Source: Prevotella sp. CAG:1031
GTDB lineage: Bacteria; Bacteroidota; Bacteroidia; Bacteroidales; Muribaculaceae
NCBI GenBank assembly: GCA_000431215.1
Contig: HF985566.1
Span: forward strand, 77,488-90,332
DNA: 12,845 nt
Reading direction: 5' to 3'
Below are positions 1-6,311 of the stretch, piece by piece. A program made the translations under genes and the position numbers. The first letter of the stretch is position 1. Every line of letters starts with the position of its first letter. A model generated the notes under the pieces. That model made no database searches, had not been told where the DNA came from, and saw only the letters and a program-made list of their open reading frames with translations.

Positions 1-67
1 CCGCCGCCGTATTCGGCGGAATATCAGGAACTTCGGGGCTGCTCTTTTATGTTTATGCAAATATTTG

Positions 68-75
68 TAACTTTG
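68..75 (+). promoter_or_regulatory. Candidate -7 element of the RAYT gene promoter
   Basis: TAACTTTG matches the Bacteroidota -7 consensus TAnnTTTG exactly and ends 21 nt before the ATG at 97. A -33 TTG at the usual 20-nt spacing is not present; TTT occupies 45-47. It would give a very short leader, of about 15 nt. The same octamer is the -7 element of the pyrE promoter in this window. Confidence 0.5.
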
Positions 76-96
76 GAAGATGAAAATATGAAATAA

Positions 97-651
97 ATGA
101 ACAAAGACGTAGGGCTGCAACGAGGTGCAGCCACACCCGCACCTACCGACGATAACGCCGTTCCCACAGCCCATTATATAGACCGAAAAATTATACGGGC
201 TGAGTTTCACCACTACTCGGGTGGCAACTATTTCGTCACTATTTGCACCCGAGATAAGTGTCGTTATTTCGGCGAAATAGCGAATGGTGAAATGCATCTT
301 TCGGCTGTCGGTAAGTACGCACATGATGAGCTTAAATCATTGCATAAACATTATGTCTATGCTGAAGTGCCGCTCTTCATTGTGATGCCTAATCATATTC
401 ATGCTATCATTTGTATAAAGGAGCCGGCGGATGCGCCCGGTTGTGTTCCTCCAATACGCACGGCGCTTGGTGTAATAGTAGGAGGGTATAAGCAAGCAGT
501 AACGAGATTTGCGAGAAGAAACAATATTGTTTTTGGATGGCAAAGCCGGTTTCATGATCATATTATAAGGGGATTGAAAGATGGAAATAATATAGCGGAA
601 TATATTGAAACTAATATTGCGCGTTGGGACTCGGATTGTTACTATATGTAG
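97..651 (+). CDS. REP-associated tyrosine transposase (RAYT), Y1/HUH family
   Basis: This is a 184-residue single-strand DNA transposase of the Y1 (IS200-like) superfamily. The core shows GGNYFVTICT (residues 42-51), the metal-binding HxH in MPNHIHAII (H100 and H102), a helix GGYKQAVTRF (129-138) and the typical C-terminal block FGWQSRFHDHIIR (146-158). Y131 is the best candidate for the catalytic tyrosine, but this position varies among relatives, so the assignment is uncertain. There is no accessory TnpB, and the flanks are REP-like hairpins, not IS200 ends; this points to a RAYT. ATG 97 is the only in-frame standard start before the core. Residues 5-12 are encoded by a REP copy, and the TAG stop lies in the GTAG of the next copy. 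The gene stands alone, with no cargo gene. The family call is firm; activity is unknown. Confidence 0.88.
   Translation: MNKDVGLQRGAATPAPTDDNAVPTAHYIDRKIIRAEFHHYSGGNYFVTICTRDKCRYFGEIANGEMHLSAVGKYAHDELKSLHKHYVYAEVPLFIVMPNHIHAIICIKEPADAPGCVPPIRTALGVIVGGYKQAVTRFARRNNIVFGWQSRFHDHIIRGLKDGNNIAEYIETNIARWDSDCYYM
109..132 (+). repeat. REP-like hairpin 1 (GTAG plus palindrome), inside the RAYT coding sequence
   Basis: GTAG at 109-112 is followed by a 20-nt palindrome (113-132) with arms GGCTGCA and TGCAGCC. It has one mismatch near the centre compared with copies 2 and 3. A GTAG tetranucleotide at the 5' foot of a hairpin is the recognised signature of REP elements served by RAYTs in proteobacteria. 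This copy is translated in frame as residues 5-12 of the transposase. Confidence 0.8.
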
Positions 652-671
652 GGCTGCTCCGTGGAGCAGCC
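648..671 (+). repeat. REP-like hairpin 2, supplies the RAYT stop codon
   Basis: GTAG at 648-651 is followed by the perfect palindrome 652-671, with arms GGCTGCTCC and GGAGCAGCC around GT. The TAG of GTAG (649-651) is the stop codon of the transposase. Compared with copy 3, one pair in the stem is swapped (T-A for A-T), which keeps the pairing intact. Confidence 0.85.
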
Positions 672-746
672 ACTGGTGCTCAATGGCTTGATTGTATGTG
701 TGTTACCGGCTTTTGGGGGGTGCGATATTGGACATTTGAGGGCAGC

Positions 747-770
747 GGCTGCACCGCGGTGCAGCCCTAC
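747..770 (-). repeat. REP-like hairpin 3, inverted relative to copies 1 and 2
   Basis: On the minus strand this reads GTAG followed by the palindrome with arms GGCTGCACC and GGTGCAGCC around GC. It faces copy 2 across 75 bp (672-746), giving a 123-bp inverted pair like the REPIN/BIME doublets known from Pseudomonas and E. coli. The spacer holds no convincing gene. Confidence 0.85.
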
Positions 771-804
771 ACCATGTGGAACACCTTCATGCGCTGCCGA
801 CGTG

Positions 805-834
805 ACTTTTCGGGGGATCGGCAAACTTTTCGGG
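805..834 (+). repeat. Short direct repeat of ACTTTTCGGG
   Basis: ACTTTTCGGG occurs at 805-814 and again at 825-834, a 20-bp period. The octamer GCCGACGT also occurs on both sides of this pair. The stretch 771-884 is otherwise without a supported gene and may be a remnant of repeat-associated or decayed sequence. Confidence 0.4.
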
Positions 835-884
835 ACGCGCCGACGTTTCTTAAGTAAGAGTTATTAATTGAAAATCCCGAAATT

Positions 885-1001
885 ATGGAACCTCACATCG
901 ACAATACTTTCTATTCCTGGATTATTATCGGGACCATTGTTTTCGTGGCCACAATAATCGGAGCGGCTATCGACAGAATCCGCACTCTGCGTCACAGATA
1001 A
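885..1001 (+). CDS. 38-residue single-pass membrane protein, unknown function
   Basis: ATG at 885 opens 38 codons ending in TAA at 999-1001. The product has a polar N-terminus (MEPHIDNTFYS), one continuous hydrophobic helix of about 18 residues from W12 to about A29, and a basic tail (DRIRTLRHR). By the positive-inside rule the tail should face the cytoplasm. The composition is typical of a real small membrane protein and unlike a chance frame. It has no recognised family and no catalytic motif. It lies between the REP pair and the 3' end of recO, which converges on it with 15 bp between them. I saw no clear TAnnTTTG promoter just upstream, so expression is unproven. Confidence 0.55.
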   Translation: MEPHIDNTFYSWIIIGTIVFVATIIGAAIDRIRTLRHR

Positions 1002-1016
1002 AGCCTGCCTGCCGGC

Positions 1017-1757
1017 TCATGCGAAAAGCGAGTGGAGAACGTCGGGACTTTTGAGCGACGCAGCCCTTACGATGTTGTGGAGCTCAAGGTAGTCAAGCAT
1101 GGCATCGAGGGCAGTGGCGCGCTCGGCGCGATTCATTTTTATGGCCCCGAGAGTTTTCAGCGTTAGGCGCGACAGAACAGCCAGCGCGCCCGCTTCTTCG
1201 GGCCGCAGTCTTTTGGGGGTTACAGGCATTGAGGCGGTGAAGCGTCCGCCTTCCATATCGAACCAGCGCCCAGGAGCGTAGGTCGACATATCGGGCTCGA
1301 CTCCGAGAAGAGCGGCGAGCCGGTAAATGAAATAAAGATGGAAGTTGGCTATTGCCGTAGGATTATCGAGGGTGTCGAGAGCCATGAGCGAGGCGTCGAT
1401 GAAGTCGGTCAGGGCTGCGTCGGGCTCCCGGGCTTCGCGCAGGGCGTGGTCGAGGATTTCGGCGGCAAGGGTGGCAATCATGGACTTCAGCGGGTTGGCC
1501 CGCAGCGAGGCAAGCACGGCGCGCGGACGCATCGATGAAGCCGGCATCACCTCGCGACCCGGAGATGATGTCGCTTCACATTCAATCATCGACGGAACTA
1601 TCGAGAGGGCGCGTGAACGTGCCGCCGACCTGCCCGAACCATCGGCGACGAGAAGCGATACACGCCCCATTTCGGCCGACCACGCCGTCAGAATCGAGTG
1701 GCGGTCGGAGTAGCGGGTGCGCCGCAGTGTGACGATATTGAGCCTTAGCCGCGCCAT
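1017..1757 (-). CDS. recO: DNA repair protein RecO
   Basis: RecO (246 residues) acts in the RecFOR pathway: it anneals strands and helps load RecA onto SSB-coated single-stranded gaps. The N-terminal part (about 1-80) fits the OB fold: a β-rich opening, then the RecO hallmarks YSDRHSILTAWSAEMGR (residues 16-32) and PGREVMPASSMRP. The rest is the helical RecO C-domain, with NFHLYFIYRLAALLGVEPD around 142-160. Length is normal for Bacteroidales RecO, which is usually about 240 residues. The ATG overlaps the polA stop codon in TGATG, so the two are very likely cotranscribed and translationally coupled. The pairing is sensible, as both act in gap repair. No separate promoter is visible. Confidence 0.93.
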   Translation of the reverse strand: MARLRLNIVTLRRTRYSDRHSILTAWSAEMGRVSLLVADGSGRSAARSRALSIVPSMIECEATSSPGREVMPASSMRPRAVLASLRANPLKSMIATLAAEILDHALREAREPDAALTDFIDASLMALDTLDNPTAIANFHLYFIYRLAALLGVEPDMSTYAPGRWFDMEGGRFTASMPVTPKRLRPEEAGALAVLSRLTLKTLGAIKMNRAERATALDAMLDYLELHNIVRAASLKSPDVLHSLFA

Positions 1758-4489
1758 CAGTGGGCCTCGAGCCAGTTTGTGGCCGTTCCCATCGACACTT
1801 CGAGCGGAACATCGCCGTGCCAGGCGTTTTCCATCTCGCCCGCGACTATTGTCTGCATCTCGGCGAGCTCTTCGGGCTCGATGTTGAAAATAAGTTCGTC
1901 GTGAACCTGCATTATCATTCTCGAACGCAGTCCGCGACGCCCGATTTCGCGGTAGATATTGACCATCGCGATTTTAATGATGTCGGCGGCCGAGCCCTGA
2001 AGAGGGGCGTTGACGGCATTCCGTTCGGCATAGCTGCGGACGACGGCGTTGCGCGAATTGATGTCGGGCAGCTGGCGCCGACGTCCCATTATCGTGGTCA
2101 CATACCCGTTGTTGCGCGCTTCTTCGATGGCATGGTCTATATATTCGCGGATATGAGGATACGTGCGATAATAGCCGTCGATGAGTTCTTTGGCTTCGGA
2201 TCGCGCCATTCCGAGGCGTTCGCTGAGGCCGAAGGCGCTTATGCCGTATATGATGCCGAAGTTGGCGGTCTTGGCGGCACGGCGCTGGGCGTCGGTGACG
2301 TTTTCGATTTCTTCGTGATAGATTTTCGCTGCCGTCGCGCGGTGGATGTCGTGGCCGGCGAGGAACGAGGCGACCATGACGGGGTCGTGGCTGAGGCACG
2401 CTATGAGGCGCAGCTCGATCTGGCTGTAGTCGGCGCTCATGAACAGGCATCCGGGATCGGCGATGAAAGCGCGACGAATCTCGCGGCCGTCGTCGGTGCG
2501 TATAGGAATGTTCTGGAGGTTGGGGTTCGTCGACGATATGCGCCCCGTTGTCGTCACGGTCTGGTTGAAAGTGGTGTGGATCTTACCGGTTTCGGGGTTG
2601 ATAAGACGCGGCAGCGCGTCGGCATACGTCGCCAACAGCTTCCGCAGTTTCCTGACGTTCAATATTATCTCGACCAGAGGATGATCCTTGCGATGTTTTT
2701 CGAGAATCGCTTCGGTCGTCGAATAGCCCCCTTTGGCGGTCTTCTTGGCTTTCGGGTCGAGTTTGAGGCGTCCGAACAGAATTTCGCCGACCTGATAGGG
2801 CGAACTGAGATTGAAGGGCCCTCCGGCGAGTTCGAAAGCTTCGGCTTCGAGACTGTCTATACGGTCATTGAGCTCTTTCGACATATTGTAGAGCGGGGCC
2901 GGATCGAGCCTTACACCTGTCCATTCCATTTCGGCAAGCACTTTTATCAGCGGCAGCTCGATGTCGTGGAGCAGGGCCGTCATTCCGAGGCTTTCTATTT
3001 CGTCGGCCAGAGGACGGGCCAGCCGCAGAACCGTGTCGGCTTCCTGGCAATATCGGGTCGCCGCTTCGGATTTGTCGAGCGCAGCGGCCGGATACCAGTG
3101 GCGCATGTCGGAGGGGAACAACGGGGATTCAAGTCCGAGATAGCGAAGCATGACCAGCGGGAGGGAGTGGCGCGATTCGCTGTCGATAAGATAGTGGGCT
3201 ATCGCGGTGTCGAAATGACGAGCGCCGAAGCTTATGCCGGCGCGGCGAAGCAGAATCATGTCGCGCTTGACGTCGTGGCTGACTATTTCTGTCGATTCCG
3301 ACTCGAAAAGAGGTCTCAGCCGTTCTAACAGACCGTCGGAGGCCGGGATGAATGTAGCTGAACATGGGGCGATCGCCAGAGCTATGCCTCGGAGGTCGGC
3401 ACGCATGGCTTCTTCTCCGACGGCGTAGGTCGCAAGCCCTACACGTTCCGAAGCAAGGGCTTTTTCGACGAGGCTGTCGACTTTCTCGGCAGTGTCGGCT
3501 GTGGTATATTCGCCGGTGGGGCAGTCTGATGCGCTAATTTCGGCCACTGTCTCGCCTTCGGGAATATCGAACAGCGAGGGCTGGATCGCATGAGACGCGC
3601 TTTTTGCCGGAGCGGCGGTGTTGGGGCTGTTAAGCTTTTTGAGCAGTGAGCGGAATTCGAGTTCACGGTAGATTTCGCGAAGGGCGTCGGTGTCGGTCTC
3701 GTTACGCACGAGGTCGTCGGGCTCGATGTCGACAGGCGCGTCGGTTTTTATCGTGACGAGGAATTTGCTGAAGACAATCTGTTCGGCGTTGGTCTCGATT
3801 TTTGTTTTCAGAGCGCCCTTGAGCTTGTCGGCGTTTGCGATGAGATTCTCGACAGTGCCCCATTCCTCGATAAGGCGCCTGGCGGTTTTTTCGCCTACAC
3901 CCGGACATCCGGGAACATTGTCGGAAGTGTCCCCTTCGAGAGCCAGAAGGTCAATGACGCGCTCGGGTTCGGGAACACCGAAACGCTCTCTGACGAGCTC
4001 GGGCCCGCGCACTTCGAAGCCTTCGCCGCGGAGCGCCGGGCGATACATGAACACGTGGTCTGTCACGAGCTGGGCATAATCTTTGTCGGGCGTCATCATA
4101 TACGTGTCGAATCCGGCTGCCTCTGCCCGGCGCGAAAGTGTGCCGATCACGTCGTCGGCCTCATATCCGGCAACCTCGACAACGGGAATTTTCATTGCGC
4201 TCAGAATGCGTTTGATCCATGGAATTGAAGCAGTGATGTCTTCGGGTTGCTTCTGGCGCTGGGCCTTGTATTCGGGATAGGCTTCGTGGCGGAATGTGGG
4301 GCCCGACGGGTCGAAACAAACAGCCAGATGGGTCGGGTTCTCTTTGCGCAGAAGTTCGTCGAGGGTGTTGCAGAAGCCGAATATCGCTGATGTGTTAAGC
4401 CCGTTCGACGTTATTCTGGGCGAGCGTATGAGCGCATAATATGCGCGGTAGATCAACGCGTAGGCGTCGAGCAGAAAAAGTCGTTTCAT
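1757..4489 (-). CDS. polA: DNA polymerase I, with a degenerate 3'-5' exonuclease site
   Basis: Pol I (910 residues) fills gaps and removes RNA primers. The 5'-nuclease domain spans about 1-290 (D8, GYEADDVIGTL at 109, the helix-hairpin-helix near GCPGVGEKTA at 194). The polymerase domain is complete: motif A DYSQIELR (687-694), motif B with R736, K740, F744, Y748 and G749, and motif C VHDE (862-865). The 3'-5' exonuclease fold is present (about 320-500), but its catalytic carboxylates look lost. The DxE of ExoI is A353-T-Y355, and the ExoIII Asp position after Y480 is A484 unless D485 shifts in; only D410 of ExoII remains. Pol I here is probably not proofreading. A QPSLFD motif (303-308) in the linker resembles a β-clamp-binding peptide. 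Transcription should start from the promoter at 4513-4543, continuing into recO. Confidence 0.97.
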   Translation of the reverse strand: MKRLFLLDAYALIYRAYYALIRSPRITSNGLNTSAIFGFCNTLDELLRKENPTHLAVCFDPSGPTFRHEAYPEYKAQRQKQPEDITASIPWIKRILSAMKIPVVEVAGYEADDVIGTLSRRAEAAGFDTYMMTPDKDYAQLVTDHVFMYRPALRGEGFEVRGPELVRERFGVPEPERVIDLLALEGDTSDNVPGCPGVGEKTARRLIEEWGTVENLIANADKLKGALKTKIETNAEQIVFSKFLVTIKTDAPVDIEPDDLVRNETDTDALREIYRELEFRSLLKKLNSPNTAAPAKSASHAIQPSLFDIPEGETVAEISASDCPTGEYTTADTAEKVDSLVEKALASERVGLATYAVGEEAMRADLRGIALAIAPCSATFIPASDGLLERLRPLFESESTEIVSHDVKRDMILLRRAGISFGARHFDTAIAHYLIDSESRHSLPLVMLRYLGLESPLFPSDMRHWYPAAALDKSEAATRYCQEADTVLRLARPLADEIESLGMTALLHDIELPLIKVLAEMEWTGVRLDPAPLYNMSKELNDRIDSLEAEAFELAGGPFNLSSPYQVGEILFGRLKLDPKAKKTAKGGYSTTEAILEKHRKDHPLVEIILNVRKLRKLLATYADALPRLINPETGKIHTTFNQTVTTTGRISSTNPNLQNIPIRTDDGREIRRAFIADPGCLFMSADYSQIELRLIACLSHDPVMVASFLAGHDIHRATAAKIYHEEIENVTDAQRRAAKTANFGIIYGISAFGLSERLGMARSEAKELIDGYYRTYPHIREYIDHAIEEARNNGYVTTIMGRRRQLPDINSRNAVVRSYAERNAVNAPLQGSAADIIKIAMVNIYREIGRRGLRSRMIMQVHDELIFNIEPEELAEMQTIVAGEMENAWHGDVPLEVSMGTATNWLEAH

Positions 4490-4512
4490 TCTCAGTGTCG
4501 AAGTTTATTATG

Positions 4513-4543
4513 CAAATCTACAACAAATTTTCGGGCCATGCAA
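4513..4543 (-). promoter_or_regulatory. polA-recO promoter, Bacteroidota type
   Basis: On the minus strand, TTG (4543-4541), exactly 20 nt of spacer, then TAGATTTG (4520-4513). This matches TTG-N19-21-TAnnTTTG. The predicted start lies about 17 nt upstream of the polA ATG. It points away from the pyrE promoter within the same 236-bp intergenic region. Confidence 0.75.
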
Positions 4544-4648
4544 GCTGCGGCGGAGGGTGGGGCGCCACAGACCGCGATCGGCTGCGGACTATGGTAAGTA
4601 GCTTCCATTCTATCTTCACGAATTTTGCGAAACTTAACGGAGCCGACG

Positions 4649-4679
4649 TTGGAATTTTATAAATTTCGAATTAACTTTG
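4649..4679 (+). promoter_or_regulatory. pyrE operon promoter, Bacteroidota type
   Basis: TTG (4649-4651), 20 nt of spacer and TAACTTTG (4672-4679) match the Bacteroidota -33/-7 pattern. The implied leader to the ATG at 4726 is about 40 nt. No PyrR-type or attenuator hairpin is visible in it. Confidence 0.75.
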
Positions 4680-4725
4680 CAGCCGAAATAAACAGATACC
4701 GTCATTTTTTTAAGATTTTCCCCCG

Positions 4726-5376
4726 ATGAAACAACCTGCAAATCTTTTGGCAGAAAAGCTGTTGAGCATAAGTGCAATCAAGTTGCAGCCCGAGCTGCCC
4801 TTCACCTGGGCCAGCGGCTGGAATTCCCCGATCTATACCGACAACCGCAAGACTCTGTCTTATCCTGAAATACGCAACTTCATTAAGGTAGAACTCTGCC
4901 GCGTAATCCTCGAGAATTTTGAACGCGCTGATGTCATAGCCGGCGTCGCTACGGGAGCTATCGCCCAGGGTGCTCTTGTGGCCGATACACTCGGACTTCC
5001 CTACGTCTATGTGCGCTCGACCCCGAAAGACCATGGCCTTGAAAACCTTATCGAAGGCAATCTCAAGCCCGGCCAGAAGGTTGTTGTCATCGAAGATCTG
5101 ATCTCGACAGGCGGCAGTTCGCTGAAAGCCGTTCAGGCTATCCGCAATGCCGGATGCGAGGTTGTCGGCATGGCCGCTATCTTCACTTACGGTTTCCCTG
5201 TTGCCGAAGAGGCTTTCGACAAGGCCGGCGTCAAACTCGTGACTCTCTCGAACTACAACGCCATGCTCGAGACCGCTCTCGCCGGAAATTATATCAATGA
5301 GGCTTCTCTCGAAACACTCCGCCAGTGGCGCAAGGACCCCGCCAACTGGGTTGCCCCTAACGCTAAAAATCTCTGA
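4726..5376 (+). CDS. pyrE: Orotate phosphoribosyltransferase
   Basis: This cytosolic enzyme (216 residues) joins orotate to PRPP to give OMP, the fifth step of pyrimidine synthesis. The PRPP-binding signature VVVIEDLISTGGSS occupies 119-132, with E123 and D124 as the acidic pair. The flexible catalytic loop is RSTPKDHG (97-104), with K101 and H103. The N-terminal block PFTWASGWNSPIYTDNR (25-41) is the orotate-side region of bacterial PyrE. The length is as expected for the single-domain bacterial enzyme. It is the first gene of a three-gene operon and ends 3 bp before the next start. Its two partners are not pyrimidine enzymes. Confidence 0.97.
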   Translation: MKQPANLLAEKLLSISAIKLQPELPFTWASGWNSPIYTDNRKTLSYPEIRNFIKVELCRVILENFERADVIAGVATGAIAQGALVADTLGLPYVYVRSTPKDHGLENLIEGNLKPGQKVVVIEDLISTGGSSLKAVQAIRNAGCEVVGMAAIFTYGFPVAEEAFDKAGVKLVTLSNYNAMLETALAGNYINEASLETLRQWRKDPANWVAPNAKNL

Positions 5377-5379
5377 ACC

Positions 5380-5808
5380 ATGGCTCGCTATAAAGGTAAC
5401 ACTGTGGCAATCGCCCGTCCGATCGAGACTGTCTACGATCGTGTCTCGGATCTTTCAGGGTATCAGCAGTATGTCGACCGTCTGCCCGACGATATAAAAG
5501 CCAAAATCGGCGATGTCGTATTCGAGCCCGACGCAATCTATATCGGAACGCCGATGGGTAAAGTAGCCCTGAAAATGACCGAGAAAAATCGGCCTGCCGA
5601 CGTCAAGTTCGAGGCTCAGGGTTCACCCGTGCCTCTGTCGGTGAAGCTTCAGCTCGAGGCGCCGGAGGCTGAGAAGACACTTCTCACGCCCGTCGTCGAG
5701 GTTGAGGTTCCGGGCATGATGCTGCCCTTTGTCGGCCCTAAGATGCAGTCGGCTGCCGATCAGCTGTCGACACTTATCGGCAATCTTTTTGGCGGAGCAC
5801 TGAGTTGA
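5380..5808 (+). CDS. SRPBCC (START-like) fold protein
   Basis: This 142-residue protein has no signal peptide. It shows the usual SRPBCC layout: a first strand with the opening ARPIETVYDRVSDLSGYQQYV (13-33), which resembles polyketide cyclase/dehydrase and lipid-transport families, then β-strands, and a long C-terminal helix (about 121-135, QSAADQLSTLIGNLF). The fold makes a deep hydrophobic pocket for lipids or other small ligands; the ligand here cannot be read from sequence. It follows pyrE after 3 bp and its TGA overlaps the start of the lipoprotein gene, so it is cotranscribed and probably coupled. Similar small SRPBCC proteins are common in Bacteroidales, but I do not know a firm role. 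Confidence 0.8.
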   Translation: MARYKGNTVAIARPIETVYDRVSDLSGYQQYVDRLPDDIKAKIGDVVFEPDAIYIGTPMGKVALKMTEKNRPADVKFEAQGSPVPLSVKLQLEAPEAEKTLLTPVVEVEVPGMMLPFVGPKMQSAADQLSTLIGNLFGGALS

Positions 5809-6311
5809 AACGATTAACAGTATTTGTGGCCGCGGCGCTGACAGTCGCGGCCACGCTTTTTTCAGGCTGTCATTCGGTCGACGACGACCGAATCCCGCCT
5901 CTGCCGGTTTATCTGGCGTTCACTACAGTCGGAATGTGGGATACTTACGGAGTTGCCGGAGCGACCTCCCACCGCCGGTTCATTCTTACCGACCGGCTTC
6001 GTGTGCCCGAGAATTTCCCGTTTACGGCTCTAAGCCAGACGGGCTATGGCGGAATACTTCTTGTCAGCGATATTCTGGGCGATCCACAGGCCTATGATCT
6101 CGCCTGTCCTGTCGAGGTACGTCAGGATGTGAGAATCAGGGTCGATTCCGAAAAAAATGTCGCCGAATGTCCCGAGTGTGGCTCGACATACGACATATTC
6201 TCGAACTACGGCACGCCATTGAGCGGGCCGGCCGCCGAAAAGGGTTACGGGCTTAAGCGTTATCACGTCGGCCGCGGGTCGGGAACCGATTATATGGTTG
6301 TCACCTACTGA
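5805..6311 (+). CDS. Rieske-like lipoprotein lacking the histidine ligands
   Basis: The product (168 residues) starts with a lipoprotein signal peptide: MKRLTVF, a hydrophobic run, and the lipobox LFSG-C22. The start is TTG, within TTGA overlapping the previous stop; there is no in-frame ATG before residue 44, and TTG gives a perfect signal peptide. The body resembles a Rieske ferredoxin domain: YDLACPVEV (98-105), AECPECGSTYDIF (120-132), then GTPLSGPA (136-143) and a final strand LKRYHV. Classical Rieske centres use CxH and CxxH. Here C101 is followed by P-V-E, and the second motif is C122-P-E-C125, so both histidines are absent. It may bind another metal, or none. It is expected to be membrane-tethered in the periplasm or at the outer membrane. 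It is the last gene of the pyrE operon. Confidence 0.75.
   Translation: MKRLTVFVAAALTVAATLFSGCHSVDDDRIPPLPVYLAFTTVGMWDTYGVAGATSHRRFILTDRLRVPENFPFTALSQTGYGGILLVSDILGDPQAYDLACPVEVRQDVRIRVDSEKNVAECPECGSTYDIFSNYGTPLSGPAAEKGYGLKRYHVGRGSGTDYMVVTY

Larger units (their letters stand above)
97..770 (+). mobile_element. RAYT-REP module: transposase gene with three REP copies
   Basis: The unit comprises the transposase gene, two direct GTAG hairpins at its ends (109-132 and 648-671) and a third, inverted copy (747-770). By analogy with proteobacterial RAYT systems, such an enzyme nicks or mobilises REP sequences in trans, and the gene itself is usually vertically inherited rather than a self-moving element. 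The outer limits are set by the visible repeats. No target-site duplication or terminal structure beyond the REPs is seen. Confidence 0.65.

Noticed and set aside
4..19. Perfect 6-bp hairpin CCGCCG-TATT-CGGCGG at the left edge
   Set aside because: No T tract follows it on the plus strand, and the gene it might terminate lies outside the window.
36..44. GGGCTGCTC, identical to the left arm of REP 2
   Set aside because: It lacks the GTA before it and has no matching right arm, so it is not supported as a fourth REP.
624..857. Open frames over the REP pair with Gly, Ala and Cys rich products
   Set aside because: They arise from reading through the palindromes; three overlapping frames on both strands look the same, and none has a recognisable domain.
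1760..3328. 522-codon plus-strand frame inside polA
   Set aside because: It is antisense to a complete DNA polymerase I and reads as its shadow, caused by skewed codon use.
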